Shown in pieces: positions 26,145 through 37,903 of a stretch of DNA of 64,000 bases. This stretch comes from Roseiterribacter gracilis. Lineage in GTDB: Bacteria; Pseudomonadota; Alphaproteobacteria; BOG-932; Roseiterribacteraceae. Where the stretch lies: positions 1,054,001 through 1,118,000 of the forward strand of contig BOPV01000001.1 of the NCBI GenBank assembly GCA_018332375.1. Direction: 5' to 3'. A program made the position numbers and the translations under genes. The notes under the pieces are model-generated. The model saw only the letters and a list, made by a program, of their open reading frames with translations, was not told the origin of the DNA and ran no database searches. How positions within the stretch are numbered: the stretch's first letter is position 1; every line of letters begins with the position of its first letter.

Positions 26145-27404
26145 CTAGCTCCGATACGACCCGTTGATGTCGATATAGCCGTGCGTGAGATCGCAGGTCC
26201 AAACCGTTGCGGCACCTTTGCCGAGCGCGAGATCGACGTCGATCACGATCTCCTGGCCTTTGATGTGCTCGACCACCGGCTTTTCGTTGTAGCCGTCGAC
26301 GATCTGCCCGTTCTTGGTGATCTGCGTGCCACCGAACGCAATCGACAGCTTGTCGCGATCGGCCGGTTCGCCGGCTTTGCCGACCGCCATCACGACGCGC
26401 CCCCAATTGGCGTCTTCGCCCGCAATCGCGGTCTTCACCAACGGCGAGTTGGCGATCGCCCGCGCGATGATCTTCGCCGATTTGGGCGACGACGCACCGG
26501 TCACGTTGATCTGAATCTGCTTCTGCGCGCCTTCGCCGTCGCGCACGACCTGCAGCGCGAGATCGAGCAACAGGTCGTCCAGCGCCGCACGGAAGGATTT
26601 GAGATTGGCGTCGCTCGCCGACGAAATCTTGGCGTGCGTCGCCTGCCCCGTCGCGGCCAGCAGCAGCGTGTCGCTGGTCGAAGTGTCGCTGTCGACCGTG
26701 ATGCTGTTGAAGCTTTTGTCGGCACCGCTTTTCAGCAAGGTCTGCAGCACGTCGGCCGGCAGCTTTGCGTCGGTCGCGACGAAGGCCAACATCGTCGCCA
26801 TGTCGGGCGCGATCATGCCCGAGCCTTTGGCGATGCCGTTGATCGTCACCGTCTCGAAGCCAATGCGCGTCGTGCGGGTGGCGCGCTTGGCGAAGGTGTC
26901 GGTGGTGCGGATCGCTTCCGACGCGGCGTTCCAGCCGTCACGCGTGAGCTTTTTGACCAGATCGGGCACGTGTTTGCCGATCCAGTCCTGCGACACCGGC
27001 TGACCGATAACGCCAGTCGACGCGACAAAGATCTCGGAGGCTTTGGCGCCGAGCGCTTTCGCGGTTGCGGAGACCGTGTGTTCGACGGTGCGGTCGCCCG
27101 CCATGCCGGTGAAGGCGTTGGCGTTGCCAGCATTGACGATGAAGGCGCGCGCTTTGCCCTTGTCGAGATTTTTGCGGCACCAATCGACCGGTGCCGACGG
27201 GCATTTCGATTTCGTCAGCACGCCGGCGACCGTGGTGCCGGCGGCGAACTCCATCAGCATCAGATCGAGCGCGCCCTGCTTTTTCTTGAGCCCGGCCGCC
27301 ATCGACGCCAACCGAACCCCCGCCAATGGCGGAAGATCGGCCGGCGACGTCGGCGCCAGGGGCGAGACCGGCGGGGCCTCGCGCCCCGGCGCGACGCTTG
27401 CCAT
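26145..27404 (-). CDS. argJ: Bifunctional ornithine acetyltransferase/N-acetylglutamate synthase
   Basis: 419 residues. Recycles the acetyl group from N-acetylornithine to glutamate in arginine synthesis. The autocleavage site lies at DMAT-M with nucleophile T204, preceded by the KGSGMIAP oxyanion block; the proenzyme splits there into alpha and beta chains. The NWGR block near residue 340 and C-terminal GYIDINGSYRS are typical. ATG overlaps the parvulin stop by one base (TAATG). Confidence 0.95.
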   Translation of the reverse strand: MASVAPGREAPPVSPLAPTSPADLPPLAGVRLASMAAGLKKKQGALDLMLMEFAAGTTVAGVLTKSKCPSAPVDWCRKNLDKGKARAFIVNAGNANAFTGMAGDRTVEHTVSATAKALGAKASEIFVASTGVIGQPVSQDWIGKHVPDLVKKLTRDGWNAASEAIRTTDTFAKRATRTTRIGFETVTINGIAKGSGMIAPDMATMLAFVATDAKLPADVLQTLLKSGADKSFNSITVDSDTSTSDTLLLAATGQATHAKISSASDANLKSFRAALDDLLLDLALQVVRDGEGAQKQIQINVTGASSPKSAKIIARAIANSPLVKTAIAGEDANWGRVVMAVGKAGEPADRDKLSIAFGGTQITKNGQIVDGYNEKPVVEHIKGQEIVIDVDLALGKGAATVWTCDLTHGYIDINGSYRS

Positions 27405-28357
27405 TACTTCGCCGCGGGTGCCGGCGCAGCAACCGCCGGCGCTGCCGGAGTCGCTGCTGCGGCCATTGGCGTGCCGTCGAGATTGAACTTCTCGACCTTG
27501 GCTCCGTTGCGCAGGTCCGTGACGACCTTGCGCACCACATCTTCGCCGACAGCGGCTTCGAGATCGGGCTTCACAGCCTCGAACGTCGGGAGCTGCTGCT
27601 TGCGCTTATCCAGAACCTGCACGACGTGATAGCCGAACGACGTGTGCACCGGCGTCTTCGTGTACTTGTCCTTCTCGAGCTTGAAGGCAGCTTCACCGAA
27701 TTCCGGAACCATCTTGTCCTTGGTGAAGTAACCGAGGTCGCCGCCCGATTCATTGGCGCCCGGCTCGGTCGACTTTTCCTTGGCCAGACGTTCGAACTGC
27801 GCGCCCTGGTCGAGCTGCTTGATCAGGTCTTTGGCTTCGGCTTCGGTCTTCACCAGAATGTGGCGCGCATGGACTTCGTCCTGCGGCGGATTGGCCTTCA
27901 CGAAGTCGTCGTACTTGGCTTTCAGCATCGCGTCGGTGGTCTGCGCCTTGATCGTGCGCTGCAGCCAGACGTTCTGCATGATCGAGGTCTGCGCGTTGGC
28001 GACCTTCTGCTGAACTTCCGGATCCTTGGCGAGGTTGGCCTTCTCGGCTTCGGCCGAGATCAGCTTGGTCGCGACCATTTCGTCGACGATCAGCGGATAC
28101 AGCTTGTCCTTCGGCATCTGCTGCAGCTGCGCCGGCAGCTGCGCGACGAAGGCGTCAAATTCGCTGGCGCGAACTTCTTTGCCGTTGATCTTGGCGATCA
28201 CCGGGCCCGTCGGCGCCGTCTGCGCCACCGCAACGACCGGCGACGAGGTTGCCCCGCCACCCTTGTTGCCGATCACGCCAGTGACCCACAAACCAGCCAC
28301 AACGGCCACCAGGCCGCCGACAACCGCTACGACCGCACCCGTACTCTTCGACGACAT
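27404..28357 (-). CDS. Parvulin-type peptidyl-prolyl isomerase
   Basis: 317 residues. An N-terminal hydrophobic segment (about 8-30) anchors or exports the protein; a SurA/PrsA-like helical domain (VIAKINGKEVRASEFDAF) precedes the parvulin domain (VHARHILVKTEAEA, GGDLGYFTKDKMVPEF, HTSFGYHVVQVLDKR). The tail is Ala/Pro rich. It probably assists folding of exported proteins in the periplasm, which fits its divergent position beside secA. ATG at 28357 has GGAG upstream. Confidence 0.9.
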   Translation of the reverse strand: MSSKSTGAVVAVVGGLVAVVAGLWVTGVIGNKGGGATSSPVVAVAQTAPTGPVIAKINGKEVRASEFDAFVAQLPAQLQQMPKDKLYPLIVDEMVATKLISAEAEKANLAKDPEVQQKVANAQTSIMQNVWLQRTIKAQTTDAMLKAKYDDFVKANPPQDEVHARHILVKTEAEAKDLIKQLDQGAQFERLAKEKSTEPGANESGGDLGYFTKDKMVPEFGEAAFKLEKDKYTKTPVHTSFGYHVVQVLDKRKQQLPTFEAVKPDLEAAVGEDVVRKVVTDLRNGAKVEKFNLDGTPMAAAATPAAPAVAAPAPAAK

Positions 28358-28462
28358 GGAAGCTCCGAAACAAGTCATTGCCGGCGCGAAGGCGCCCGCT
28401 AAATGGGCGGCACGGATGCCACGAAAGCTTGGGACCCCGCAAGGATCGCCCGGCAACGTTCG

Positions 28463-28491
28463 TTGACACGCCTAGGTGCCGTATCTATCTC
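28463..28491 (+). promoter_or_regulatory. Candidate sigma-70 promoter of secA
   Basis: A perfect TTGACA (28463-28468) and TATCTC (28486-28491) are 17 bases apart, about 40 bases before the secA start. Confidence 0.5.
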
Positions 28492-28532
28492 CCGCCGGTT
28501 CTCCTCATTCTCCGCCGATAGGATTCACGCCC

Positions 28533-31214
<2,682 letters not shown>

Positions 31215-31222
31215 TCTAGGCG

Positions 31223-31250
31223 AAGGGCGGGTCGCGAAACCCGCCCTTTT
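31223..31250 (+). terminator. Intrinsic terminator of secA
   Basis: A perfect 10-bp stem AAGGGCGGGT/ACCCGCCCTT with loop CGCGAA runs into a T-rich tail (TTTTCATTTT), 8 bases past the secA stop. Confidence 0.85.
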
Positions 31251-31287
31251 CATTTTGATGTGCCGATCGCATGCGCGATGTTCGCGC

Positions 31288-32127
31288 ATGATCCGTTCAT
31301 TCCTTTTCGCCGCTGCCGTCCTCGTCGCTTCTTCCAGCACGGCCAACGCGGTCGAACCGCCGGCGGCCAACGTGCTGGTGCTGGGCGTCTTTCATTTCGC
31401 CGGCAGCAAGGGCGATCTGTTTTCAGCCAAGCCGATCGATCTCGCCGATGCGCGCACGCGCAGCGACATCGACAAGCTTGCGGCTGCGCTGCGCGACTAT
31501 CGCCCGACCAAAATCTTTGTCGAAACCATGCCCGACAGCGAATGGGTAACGCAGCGCTGGCCCGCCTATCGCGCCGCTACGATCGCCGATGCGCCGCGCG
31601 TGAACGAGATCGAACAAATCGGGTTTCGCGTCGCCAAAGACGCCGGGCTGGATACCGTCGCGGGCGTTAATTGCAAAATGCCGGATGGGCCCGAAAGCGA
31701 TGGGTTCGACGCGCTACTGGCGAGTGCGAAAGCAAACAAACAAGACGACGCGATCGACGCGCTGATGCGATACGGGGCAGCGTCCGTGAAAAAGATCGAT
31801 GCGGAGAACGAACATTCGCTGCTGGGCGCGCTGGCGGCAGTCAACCAACCGAAAGAAGATCGTGAGCGTCTGGCGCTGGACCTGCAGCTTGCCCGCATCG
31901 GCACGCCGGCCAATCCGATCGGCGGCCGCTTCAACGGCGCCTGGTACGCACGCAACGTCTGCATGTATGCCAACGTCACGCGCGATGCGGTGAAAGGCGA
32001 TCGTATTCTGCTGGTCATTGGTGCCGGCCACGCACCGCTGCTGCGCCAGATGCTACGCGACGATGGGCGCGTGTCGCTGGTCGATCCGATCTCGTACCTC
32101 AAGCGCGCGGCAGCAACCAAACCCTAG
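31288..32127 (+). CDS. DUF5694 family exported protein
   Basis: 279 residues with a signal peptide (residues 1-19, ending ANA). The opening VLVLGVFHFAGSKGD and YRPTKIFVETM match DUF5694, a TraB/PrgY-like family; the C-terminal LLVIGAGHAPLLRQML block carries the conserved histidine. TraB-like folds are metalloprotease-related, but no activity has been assigned here. Stand-alone gene, convergent with the Lrp regulator with no gap. Confidence 0.75.
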   Translation: MIRSFLFAAAVLVASSSTANAVEPPAANVLVLGVFHFAGSKGDLFSAKPIDLADARTRSDIDKLAAALRDYRPTKIFVETMPDSEWVTQRWPAYRAATIADAPRVNEIEQIGFRVAKDAGLDTVAGVNCKMPDGPESDGFDALLASAKANKQDDAIDALMRYGAASVKKIDAENEHSLLGALAAVNQPKEDRERLALDLQLARIGTPANPIGGRFNGAWYARNVCMYANVTRDAVKGDRILLVIGAGHAPLLRQMLRDDGRVSLVDPISYLKRAAATKP

Positions 32128-32586
32128 TCACGCGTAATTCAGCGGCAGCGCCGTCGTGCGTTTGATCTGTTCCAGCGCGAAGCCCGACGTCACATCGGCG
32201 AAGTCGATCTTCTTGATCAGCCGCTGATAGACCGCGTCGTACGCGGCGATCGACGGCACGACAATTTTTAGCAGGTAATCGGTCTCGCCGCTCATCCGGT
32301 AGACCTCGACGATCTCGTCGATGCCGCGCACCGCTTCGGTGAATTTCGCGAGCCAGTCGGCCGCGTGCCGTCCCGTGCGCACCGACACGAACGCAGTGAC
32401 GCCGACGCCAACCTTCTCTTCGTCGAGCAACGCGACGCGCGCGCGGATGACGCCGGACGCTTCGAGATTGCGGATGCGCTGCCAGCAGGGCGTTGAAGAC
32501 AGGCCGACCTGGCGCGCAATCTCGGCAATGGGCATGGCCGAATCCTGCTGCAGCAAGGCCAAAATCCGCCGGTCGCGTTCATCCAT
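32128..32586 (-). CDS. Lrp/AsnC family transcriptional regulator
   Basis: 152 residues. N-terminal winged helix (DERDRRILALLQQDS through IRNLEASGVI) and C-terminal RAM/AsnC ligand domain (VEVYRMSGETDYLLKIVV). Probably an octamer-forming regulator responding to an amino acid. Target unknown; the divergent DUF6356 gene, 110 bp away, is the closest candidate, as is self-control. Confidence 0.9.
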   Translation of the reverse strand: MDERDRRILALLQQDSAMPIAEIARQVGLSSTPCWQRIRNLEASGVIRARVALLDEEKVGVGVTAFVSVRTGRHAADWLAKFTEAVRGIDEIVEVYRMSGETDYLLKIVVPSIAAYDAVYQRLIKKIDFADVTSGFALEQIKRTTALPLNYA

Positions 32587-32696
32587 GGGTATTTTTCCGC
32601 CAGATTCGAGAAATCGAAGAAAGATCTTCTATAGATCGCGCCGCAGGCAGGCGAGAACGGAAACACCTCCTGCCGCATCCGGCTTAGCGTCGGCCC

Positions 32697-32909
32697 ATGG
32701 CGTTGCGCGCACTTTTCACCACCCATCCAGCCGAGGTCGGCGAAAGCTATTTCGGCCATTTGCGTGCGGCGCTTGGGATCGGACTGACGCTGTTCTGGGC
32801 CGGATTCGCCTGCTTGCTGCACGCGATCTTCCCGTTTCTGTGCAAACGCACCGGCAGCCGCACCATCAACCGCCTGCACCAGCAGATCGCCGCCCGAAAC
32901 CAGGGCTGA
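32697..32909 (+). CDS. DUF6356 small membrane protein
   Basis: 70 residues of the DUF6356 type: HPAEVGESYFGH at the start, one transmembrane helix (about 27-48, including FWAGFACLLHAIFPF), and the closing TGSRTINRLHQQI. Function unknown. It starts 110 bp from the divergent Lrp gene. Confidence 0.78.
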   Translation: MALRALFTTHPAEVGESYFGHLRAALGIGLTLFWAGFACLLHAIFPFLCKRTGSRTINRLHQQIAARNQG

Positions 32910-32946
32910 CTGGCGACCCGTTCTTGACCGGTCGCTGCTTTCGGAA

Positions 32947-32972
32947 CTAATGACTGACTGGTCAGTTATTAG
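32947..32972. promoter_or_regulatory. Palindromic TetR operator
   Basis: CTAAT-x-ACTGAC-TG-GTCAGT-x-ATTAG: an imperfect 26-bp palindrome ending 8 bases before the TetR start codon. TGACTGACxxGTCA-type sites are typical of TetR/AcrR repressors, so autorepression of the efflux operon is expected. Confidence 0.7.
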
Positions 32973-32980
32973 CCGAGACG

Positions 32981-33604
32981 ATGACCCAGCCCCGCACCCG
33001 CCGCAAAGAAGCCCGCCCCCAGGAAATCGTGCGCGCAGCGTTGCATCTGTTCGCGCAGCGCGGCTTTGCGGCGACGCGGCTCGACGACGTCGCGCTGCAG
33101 GCCGGCATCAGCAAAGGCACGCTGTATCTCTATTTCGAAAACAAGGAAGCGCTGTTCCGCGCCGTCGTCGAAGAGTCGGTGCTGCCAAACATCGAGGCGT
33201 TCGAGCAGATGATCGGCACCTATGACGGTCCGACGCCCGATCTTCTGCGCCGCATGATCGATCGCTTCGGGCAGATCGTACAAAGCGAAGTCGGCTGCGT
33301 ACCGAAAATCGTCATCAGCGAAGCGGGCAACTTTCCAGCCATCGCGCGCTACTACGCCGACACGGTGATCAAGCGGGGCCTGACGATCCTGACCTTCGTG
33401 CTTCAACGCGGCATGGATCGCGGCGAATTCCGCCAAGTCGATATTCCGCAAACGTTGCCGCTGATCGTGGCGCCGTTTCTGATGATGGCGCAGTGGCAGC
33501 ACTCGCTGGCACCGCACGTCGCCATGAAATTCAACCCGACTGATGTGCTGAGCCAGCATTTCGACTTTTTGCTGCGCGCACTTGCCGTGGAGAAACATAC
33601 TTGA
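32981..33604 (+). CDS. TetR family regulator of the efflux operon
   Basis: 207 residues. N-terminal helix-turn-helix FAQRGFAATRLDDVALQAGI then SKGTLYLYFENKEALF, the classic TetR DNA-binding block; the C-terminal ligand domain has the TetR_C shape. First gene of a TetR-HlyD-ATPase-permease operon and directly behind its likely operator, as in the E. coli YbiH/CecR-YbhGFSR system. It ends in an overlap with the TTG start of the next gene. Confidence 0.92.
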   Translation: MTQPRTRRKEARPQEIVRAALHLFAQRGFAATRLDDVALQAGISKGTLYLYFENKEALFRAVVEESVLPNIEAFEQMIGTYDGPTPDLLRRMIDRFGQIVQSEVGCVPKIVISEAGNFPAIARYYADTVIKRGLTILTFVLQRGMDRGEFRQVDIPQTLPLIVAPFLMMAQWQHSLAPHVAMKFNPTDVLSQHFDFLLRALAVEKHT

Positions 33605-34569
33605 ATCGCCGCGTCATCATCCTCGGCATCGCCGTAATTGCAGCGATGGCCCTGATCGCCAACCGGCTGCTGCGCGACGACACGATTTCGACCGTGCAAG
33701 GCTATGCCGAAGCCGAATACGTCAAAGTCGCACCGGTGCAAGCGGGATTGCTGACCGCCCTGGCGGTGCGACGCGGCGATCAAGTCAAAGCAGGCCAGAA
33801 ACTGTTCGCGCAAGACGACCAGGGCGACCGCGCCGCGCGCGACGAGGCTGCGCGGCGTCTGGAACAGGCACGCTTCACCCTCGCCGATCTGGAAAAAGGC
33901 GGACGCCCCAGCGAAGTCGCCGCCGCGCAAGCCGACGTCAATGACGCAACCGCCGCACGTGATCGCGCCGCCGCCGATCTGACCCGCGGCGAAGAGCTGC
34001 TGAAATCCGGCTACGACACGCGCCAGCATGTCGACCAGCTGCGCGCCGACGCGCGTTCGACCGTTGCGCGCTACAACGCGGCCTCCGCCAAACTTGAAAC
34101 CGTGCGGCTGGCTGCGCGCATCGATGCAATCGAAGCGCAACGTAGCGCGGTCAAAGCCGCAGAAGCGGCGCTGGCCGAAGCCGAATGGCACTTGGCGCAG
34201 CGCGACGTGACCGCGCCCGTCGACGCGCTGGTCGCCGACACGTTGGCGCGGCCGGGCGAACATGTCGCCGCCGGCTATCCCGTCGTGTCGCTATTGCCGC
34301 CGCCCAATTTGCTGATCCGGTTCTTCGTGCCCGAAACCGAACTGGCGCGCGTGCAAGTCGGCGACGTGGTGCATCTGTCCTGCGACAAATGCCCGGCCGA
34401 TCTGCAAGCCGCAGTTTCGTTCGTCGCACCGCAATCGGAATACACGCCGCCGGTCATCTACAGCGAAGCGATCCGGGCCAAGCTGGTCTATCTCATCGAA
34501 GCGCGGCCGCAAGGCAACGCAGCGAAGTTGAAGCCGGGCCAACCGATCGACGTGAAGCTGCCGCGATGA
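33601..34569 (+). CDS. HlyD/YbhG-like membrane fusion protein
   Basis: 322 residues. N-terminal signal anchor (about 4-22), lipoyl/barrel-sandwich half (YVKVAPVQAGLLTALAVRRG), a long alpha-hairpin (residues ~75-190, Ala/Arg/Glu heptads), then the second lipoyl half and a beta barrel (LIRFFVPETELARVQVG). Links the inner-membrane ABC pump to an outer-membrane channel. TTG at 33601 with GGAG upstream overlaps the TetR stop. Confidence 0.9.
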   Translation: MNRRVIILGIAVIAAMALIANRLLRDDTISTVQGYAEAEYVKVAPVQAGLLTALAVRRGDQVKAGQKLFAQDDQGDRAARDEAARRLEQARFTLADLEKGGRPSEVAAAQADVNDATAARDRAAADLTRGEELLKSGYDTRQHVDQLRADARSTVARYNAASAKLETVRLAARIDAIEAQRSAVKAAEAALAEAEWHLAQRDVTAPVDALVADTLARPGEHVAAGYPVVSLLPPPNLLIRFFVPETELARVQVGDVVHLSCDKCPADLQAAVSFVAPQSEYTPPVIYSEAIRAKLVYLIEARPQGNAAKLKPGQPIDVKLPR

Positions 34570-35504
34570 CTGACACGGACCTCGCGATCGATGTCCGCCA
34601 TCTCGCTAAACGGTTCGGCGATCGCAAAGTCGTCAAAGATCTGACCCTGCAAGTTCCGGTCGGACAGATTTGCGGCTTTCTCGGCGCCAATGGCAGCGGC
34701 AAGACGACAACGATCCGCATGTTGTGCGGATTGCTGACCCCCGACGACGGCGAAGGCACCTGTCTTGGCCTCGACGTGCGGCGCGACGCGATGAAGCTGC
34801 GCACGCAAGTCGGCTACATGACGCAGAAATTCTCGTTCTACGAAGATCTCACCGTCGCCGAGAATCTCGAATTTGTCGCCCGCCTCTACGACATCCCGAA
34901 CCGCGATCGCGCGATCAATGAGATGCTCGACCGAATGGGGCTGGTCGACCGCGCGGATCAATTGGCCGGGCAATTGTCGGGCGGCTGGAAGCAACGCATG
35001 GCCTTGGCCGCCTGCATTCTGCACCAGCCAAAATTGCTGCTGCTCGACGAACCGACAGCGGGCGTCGATCCCAAAGCGCGCCGCGAATTCTGGGATCTGA
35101 TTCACGAGATGGCGGCCGACGGGCTGACCGTGCTGGTCTCGACCCATTACATGGACGAAGCCGAGCGTTGTCACCGCATCGTCTATCTCGCCGACGGACG
35201 GCTGATCGTCCAAGGCAGCGCCGAAGAAGTCGTGGCGCAGGCGCATATCTCGACTTGGCGCGCGACCGGTCACGGCGTCGTCGAAGCAGCCAAGCTACTG
35301 CGCGACGCGCCCGGCATCGAATCCGTTGCCGCCTTTGGCCAAGCGCTGCATGTCAGCGGCACTGATCGCGACGCGGTCGCACACGCGCTCGAACCGTTGC
35401 AGGGGCGCGACGACATCACGGTCGAAGAAACCGAACCAACCTTGGAAGACGTGTTCATCCATCTGCTTGCCGCGTCCGGCACGAAGACGGAGCACGCAGC
35501 ATGA
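34566..35504 (+). CDS. ABC-2 transporter ATP-binding protein
   Basis: 312 residues, one nucleotide-binding domain. Walker A GANGSGKTT at 40-48, signature LSGGWKQR, Walker B LLLLDEPTAGVDP and the switch histidine (STHYMDE). Belongs to the YbhF/CcmA type of drug or multidrug exporters; unlike E. coli YbhF it has one ATPase domain, so a homodimer is expected. Overlaps both neighbours by 4 bp. Confidence 0.92.
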   Translation: MTDTDLAIDVRHLAKRFGDRKVVKDLTLQVPVGQICGFLGANGSGKTTTIRMLCGLLTPDDGEGTCLGLDVRRDAMKLRTQVGYMTQKFSFYEDLTVAENLEFVARLYDIPNRDRAINEMLDRMGLVDRADQLAGQLSGGWKQRMALAACILHQPKLLLLDEPTAGVDPKARREFWDLIHEMAADGLTVLVSTHYMDEAERCHRIVYLADGRLIVQGSAEEVVAQAHISTWRATGHGVVEAAKLLRDAPGIESVAAFGQALHVSGTDRDAVAHALEPLQGRDDITVEETEPTLEDVFIHLLAASGTKTEHAA

Positions 35505-36622
35505 TCAGCTGGAAACGCTTCCTCGCCATGCTGCACAAAGAATTCCTGCAGATGCGGCGCGATCCGGGCACGATCGCGCTGACCTTGGCGATGCCGCTGG
35601 TGCAGCTGTTCCTGTTCGGCTTTGCCATCAACGCCGATCCGAAATTCCTGCCGACCTCGTTGGTCAGCGGCGATCACTCCGCCTACGAGCGAACGCTGAC
35701 TCAGGCCTTGGCCAACAGCACCTATTTCCGCTTTCACGGGCCGATCGGCGAAGAAGACGCAGCCAAACGTCTAGCGCGCGGCGACGCGCAGTTCACCTTG
35801 ACCGTGCCACCCGACTTCGCGCGTCAGATCGATCGCGGCGAACGACCGTCGGTGTTGCTCGAAGCCGATGCAACCGATCCCAGCGCCATCGGCAATGCGC
35901 TGGCCGCGATCACCGCGATCAATCCAACCGTGCTCAATCGCGACCTGCCCGACGTGCTGCGCGCGGCGCCGGTCAAGCCGCCGTTCGACGTCGTCGTGCA
36001 GCGCAAATGGAATCCCGAGAATTTGACCGCGTACAACATCGTGCCTGGCCTGATCGGCACGATCCTTACCTTCTCGATGGTGGTGGTGACGGCGCTGGCG
36101 GTCACGCGCGAACGCGAACGCGGCACGATGGAAAATCTGCTGGCGATGCCGATCCGTCCGCTCGAAGTGATGCTGGGCAAGATCGTGCCCTATATCGTCG
36201 TCGGCTATGTGCAGATCAGTCTGATTCTTGTGATCGCCGCCTTGGTGTTCGGCGTGCCGATGCGCGGATCATTGTTGCTGCTGCTGTTGGGGCTGGGCCT
36301 GTTCATCGCCGCCAACCTGTCGGTCGGATTTGCTTTCTCGACCCTTGCTCGCAATCAGCTGCAGGCGATGCAGATGGGCGTGTTCTTTATTCTGCCGTCG
36401 ATCCTGTTGTCAGGTTTTCTATTCCCGTTCCGCGGCATGCCGGACTGGGCACAATGGATCGGCGAGATGTTGCCGCTGACGCATGCGCTACGCCTGGTGC
36501 GCGGCATTCTGCTCAAGGGCAACACGCTCGCCGATGCTGCGCCACATCTGTGGCCGTTGGCGCTGTTCGTGTTCGTGGTCGGCGCAATCGCGATCCGGAA
36601 TTACCGCGAGACGCTGGACTAA
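35501..36622 (+). CDS. ABC-2 permease
   Basis: 373 residues. One N-terminal helix (about 20-45), a ~130-residue extracytoplasmic domain, then five or six C-terminal helices with the ABC-2 signature region (TRERERGTMENLLAMPIRPLEVMLGK). YbhS/YbhR-like. Only one permease gene is present, so a homodimeric pore is inferred. Last gene of the operon. Confidence 0.9.
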   Translation: MISWKRFLAMLHKEFLQMRRDPGTIALTLAMPLVQLFLFGFAINADPKFLPTSLVSGDHSAYERTLTQALANSTYFRFHGPIGEEDAAKRLARGDAQFTLTVPPDFARQIDRGERPSVLLEADATDPSAIGNALAAITAINPTVLNRDLPDVLRAAPVKPPFDVVVQRKWNPENLTAYNIVPGLIGTILTFSMVVVTALAVTRERERGTMENLLAMPIRPLEVMLGKIVPYIVVGYVQISLILVIAALVFGVPMRGSLLLLLLGLGLFIAANLSVGFAFSTLARNQLQAMQMGVFFILPSILLSGFLFPFRGMPDWAQWIGEMLPLTHALRLVRGILLKGNTLADAAPHLWPLALFVFVVGAIAIRNYRETLD

Positions 36623-36781
36623 TTAGTCGATCGCGTCAGCGCAGGCATCCGTCGGCGCCGCAGCGGCATGACCAACCAGCGGGACGACTTTCAGCGCGGC
36701 CGAGCCAACGCGGCAGGGCGCCGCGACGGCGCCGCAGCCGGACAGAAACGCCAGAGAAAGCAGGACGATCAGGATCCGCAT
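36623..36781 (-). CDS. DUF6726-like small lipoprotein
   Basis: 52 residues. Lipobox FLSG-C puts the lipidated cysteine at 16; the mature part CRVGSAALKVVPLVGHAAA ending in DACADAID matches DUF6726, of unknown role. ATG at 36781 has GGAG seven bases upstream; a longer reading from 36826 lacks this. It is convergent with the efflux operon with no gap. Confidence 0.75.
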   Translation of the reverse strand: MRILIVLLSLAFLSGCGAVAAPCRVGSAALKVVPLVGHAAAAPTDACADAID

Positions 36782-36884
36782 CGCGGCACTCCATTGCAGT
36801 TCGTCCTGGTTCAACGGGCGCAACAATCGGGTCGTTCCCGCTTCCGGTCATCGCCAGATTGCTGACAGCAAAGGAGATGCTGTC

Positions 36885-37346
36885 ATGTCGTTTCGCGTTA
36901 CCGGCCTGTCCCTCGACCACTTCCGTCCGCTCTTCGCGCTCGACGACGCGACCCTGGCGTCGCGCGGCATCCAGCGGCTGCGCGCCGAACCCGGCTGGCC
37001 CGATCGCATCGGCCTGCAGGACGCGCGCGGCGGCGAATCGTATCTGCTGCTGCCGTTCGAGCATCAGCCCGAACATTCGCCGTACCGGTCGGCAGGTCCG
37101 ATCTTTGTCGACGAGCATGCGAGCGAGACCGCGATCTATGTCGACGAAATTCCCGACCAGCTGCGCAATCGACTGTTGTCGGTGCGCGCCTACGACGAAA
37201 AGCACGAGATCGTCGACGCCGAAGTTCTCGAAGGTGTGACCTTGGTCGCGACCTTGCCGCGTTTCTTCGACAAACCGGAGGTTGCCTATCTGCACGTGCA
37301 CAATGCGCGGCGCGGCTGTTACGCGGCGCGGATCGACCGGCTCTAG
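36885..37346 (+). CDS. DUF1203 family protein
   Basis: 153 residues. The opening FRVTGLSLDHFRPLFALDD and later GPIFVDEHA with YLHVHNARRGCYAARIDR match DUF1203, a small cytoplasmic family of unknown function. ATG at 36885 has an AGGAG site. Convergent with the mutase-like gene (4-bp overlap). Confidence 0.85.
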   Translation: MSFRVTGLSLDHFRPLFALDDATLASRGIQRLRAEPGWPDRIGLQDARGGESYLLLPFEHQPEHSPYRSAGPIFVDEHASETAIYVDEIPDQLRNRLLSVRAYDEKHEIVDAEVLEGVTLVATLPRFFDKPEVAYLHVHNARRGCYAARIDRL

Positions 37347-37903
37347 CGAAGCTCCTGCTCGGTCCCCTGATCGAGCAGGAAAACCGCATCCTGCCGTTCG
37401 TAGAGGCGCAGCGCCGCTGCATCGTCGAGGCCGAGATAGACGCCGCGCAGAATCTTGCCGCTGAGCCCGTGCGCAACGACGATGGTCGGCCCGTCGATTT
37501 CGCCCAGGAACGACGCGATGCGCGCACGCACCTCGGACAGTTTTTCGCAGTCAGGCGCGCCGAGATGCCAATCGGCCTGGCTGCGATCGATCTCGGGATG
37601 CGCGGCCGCGATCTCGTCGCGCGTCATGCCGTCCCACGCTCCCATCGTGATCTCAACCAGACGCTGATCGGTTTCGAGATCGAGGTTCAGCGTGCGCGCC
37701 ACGATCATCGCGGTCGCAATCGCGCCTGCGCGCGGGCTGGCGACAAGCCGGATCTCTGGCGACATGCCGAGATCGCGCAGCAGCAAGTCCGACATTGCCT
37801 GCGCCTGCTGCACGCCGCGCTGTGTCAGCGGTGAGTCAAACCGGCCTTGCAGCCTGCCGTCGCGATTCCACTCGGTCTCACCATGGCGCAACAACCAGAT
37901 CAT
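37343..37903 (-). CDS. Histidine phosphatase (phosphoglycerate mutase-like)
   Basis: 186 residues. Catalytic RHGETEWN at 6-13, partner histidine in VVAHGLSGK and the SPRAGAIATA block place it in the RHG histidine phosphatase branch. The metabolic substrate is not clear; it is short compared with glycolytic dPGM (about 230-250). ATG overlaps the CorC-like stop, so it is the last gene of aroK-aroB-CorC-this. Confidence 0.88.
   Translation of the reverse strand: MIWLLRHGETEWNRDGRLQGRFDSPLTQRGVQQAQAMSDLLLRDLGMSPEIRLVASPRAGAIATAMIVARTLNLDLETDQRLVEITMGAWDGMTRDEIAAAHPEIDRSQADWHLGAPDCEKLSEVRARIASFLGEIDGPTIVVAHGLSGKILRGVYLGLDDAAALRLYERQDAVFLLDQGTEQELR

Noticed and set aside
26181..27629. A long plus-strand open frame opposite argJ
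   Set aside because: Antisense of a complete argJ; Arg/Gly-rich translation with no recognisable domain.
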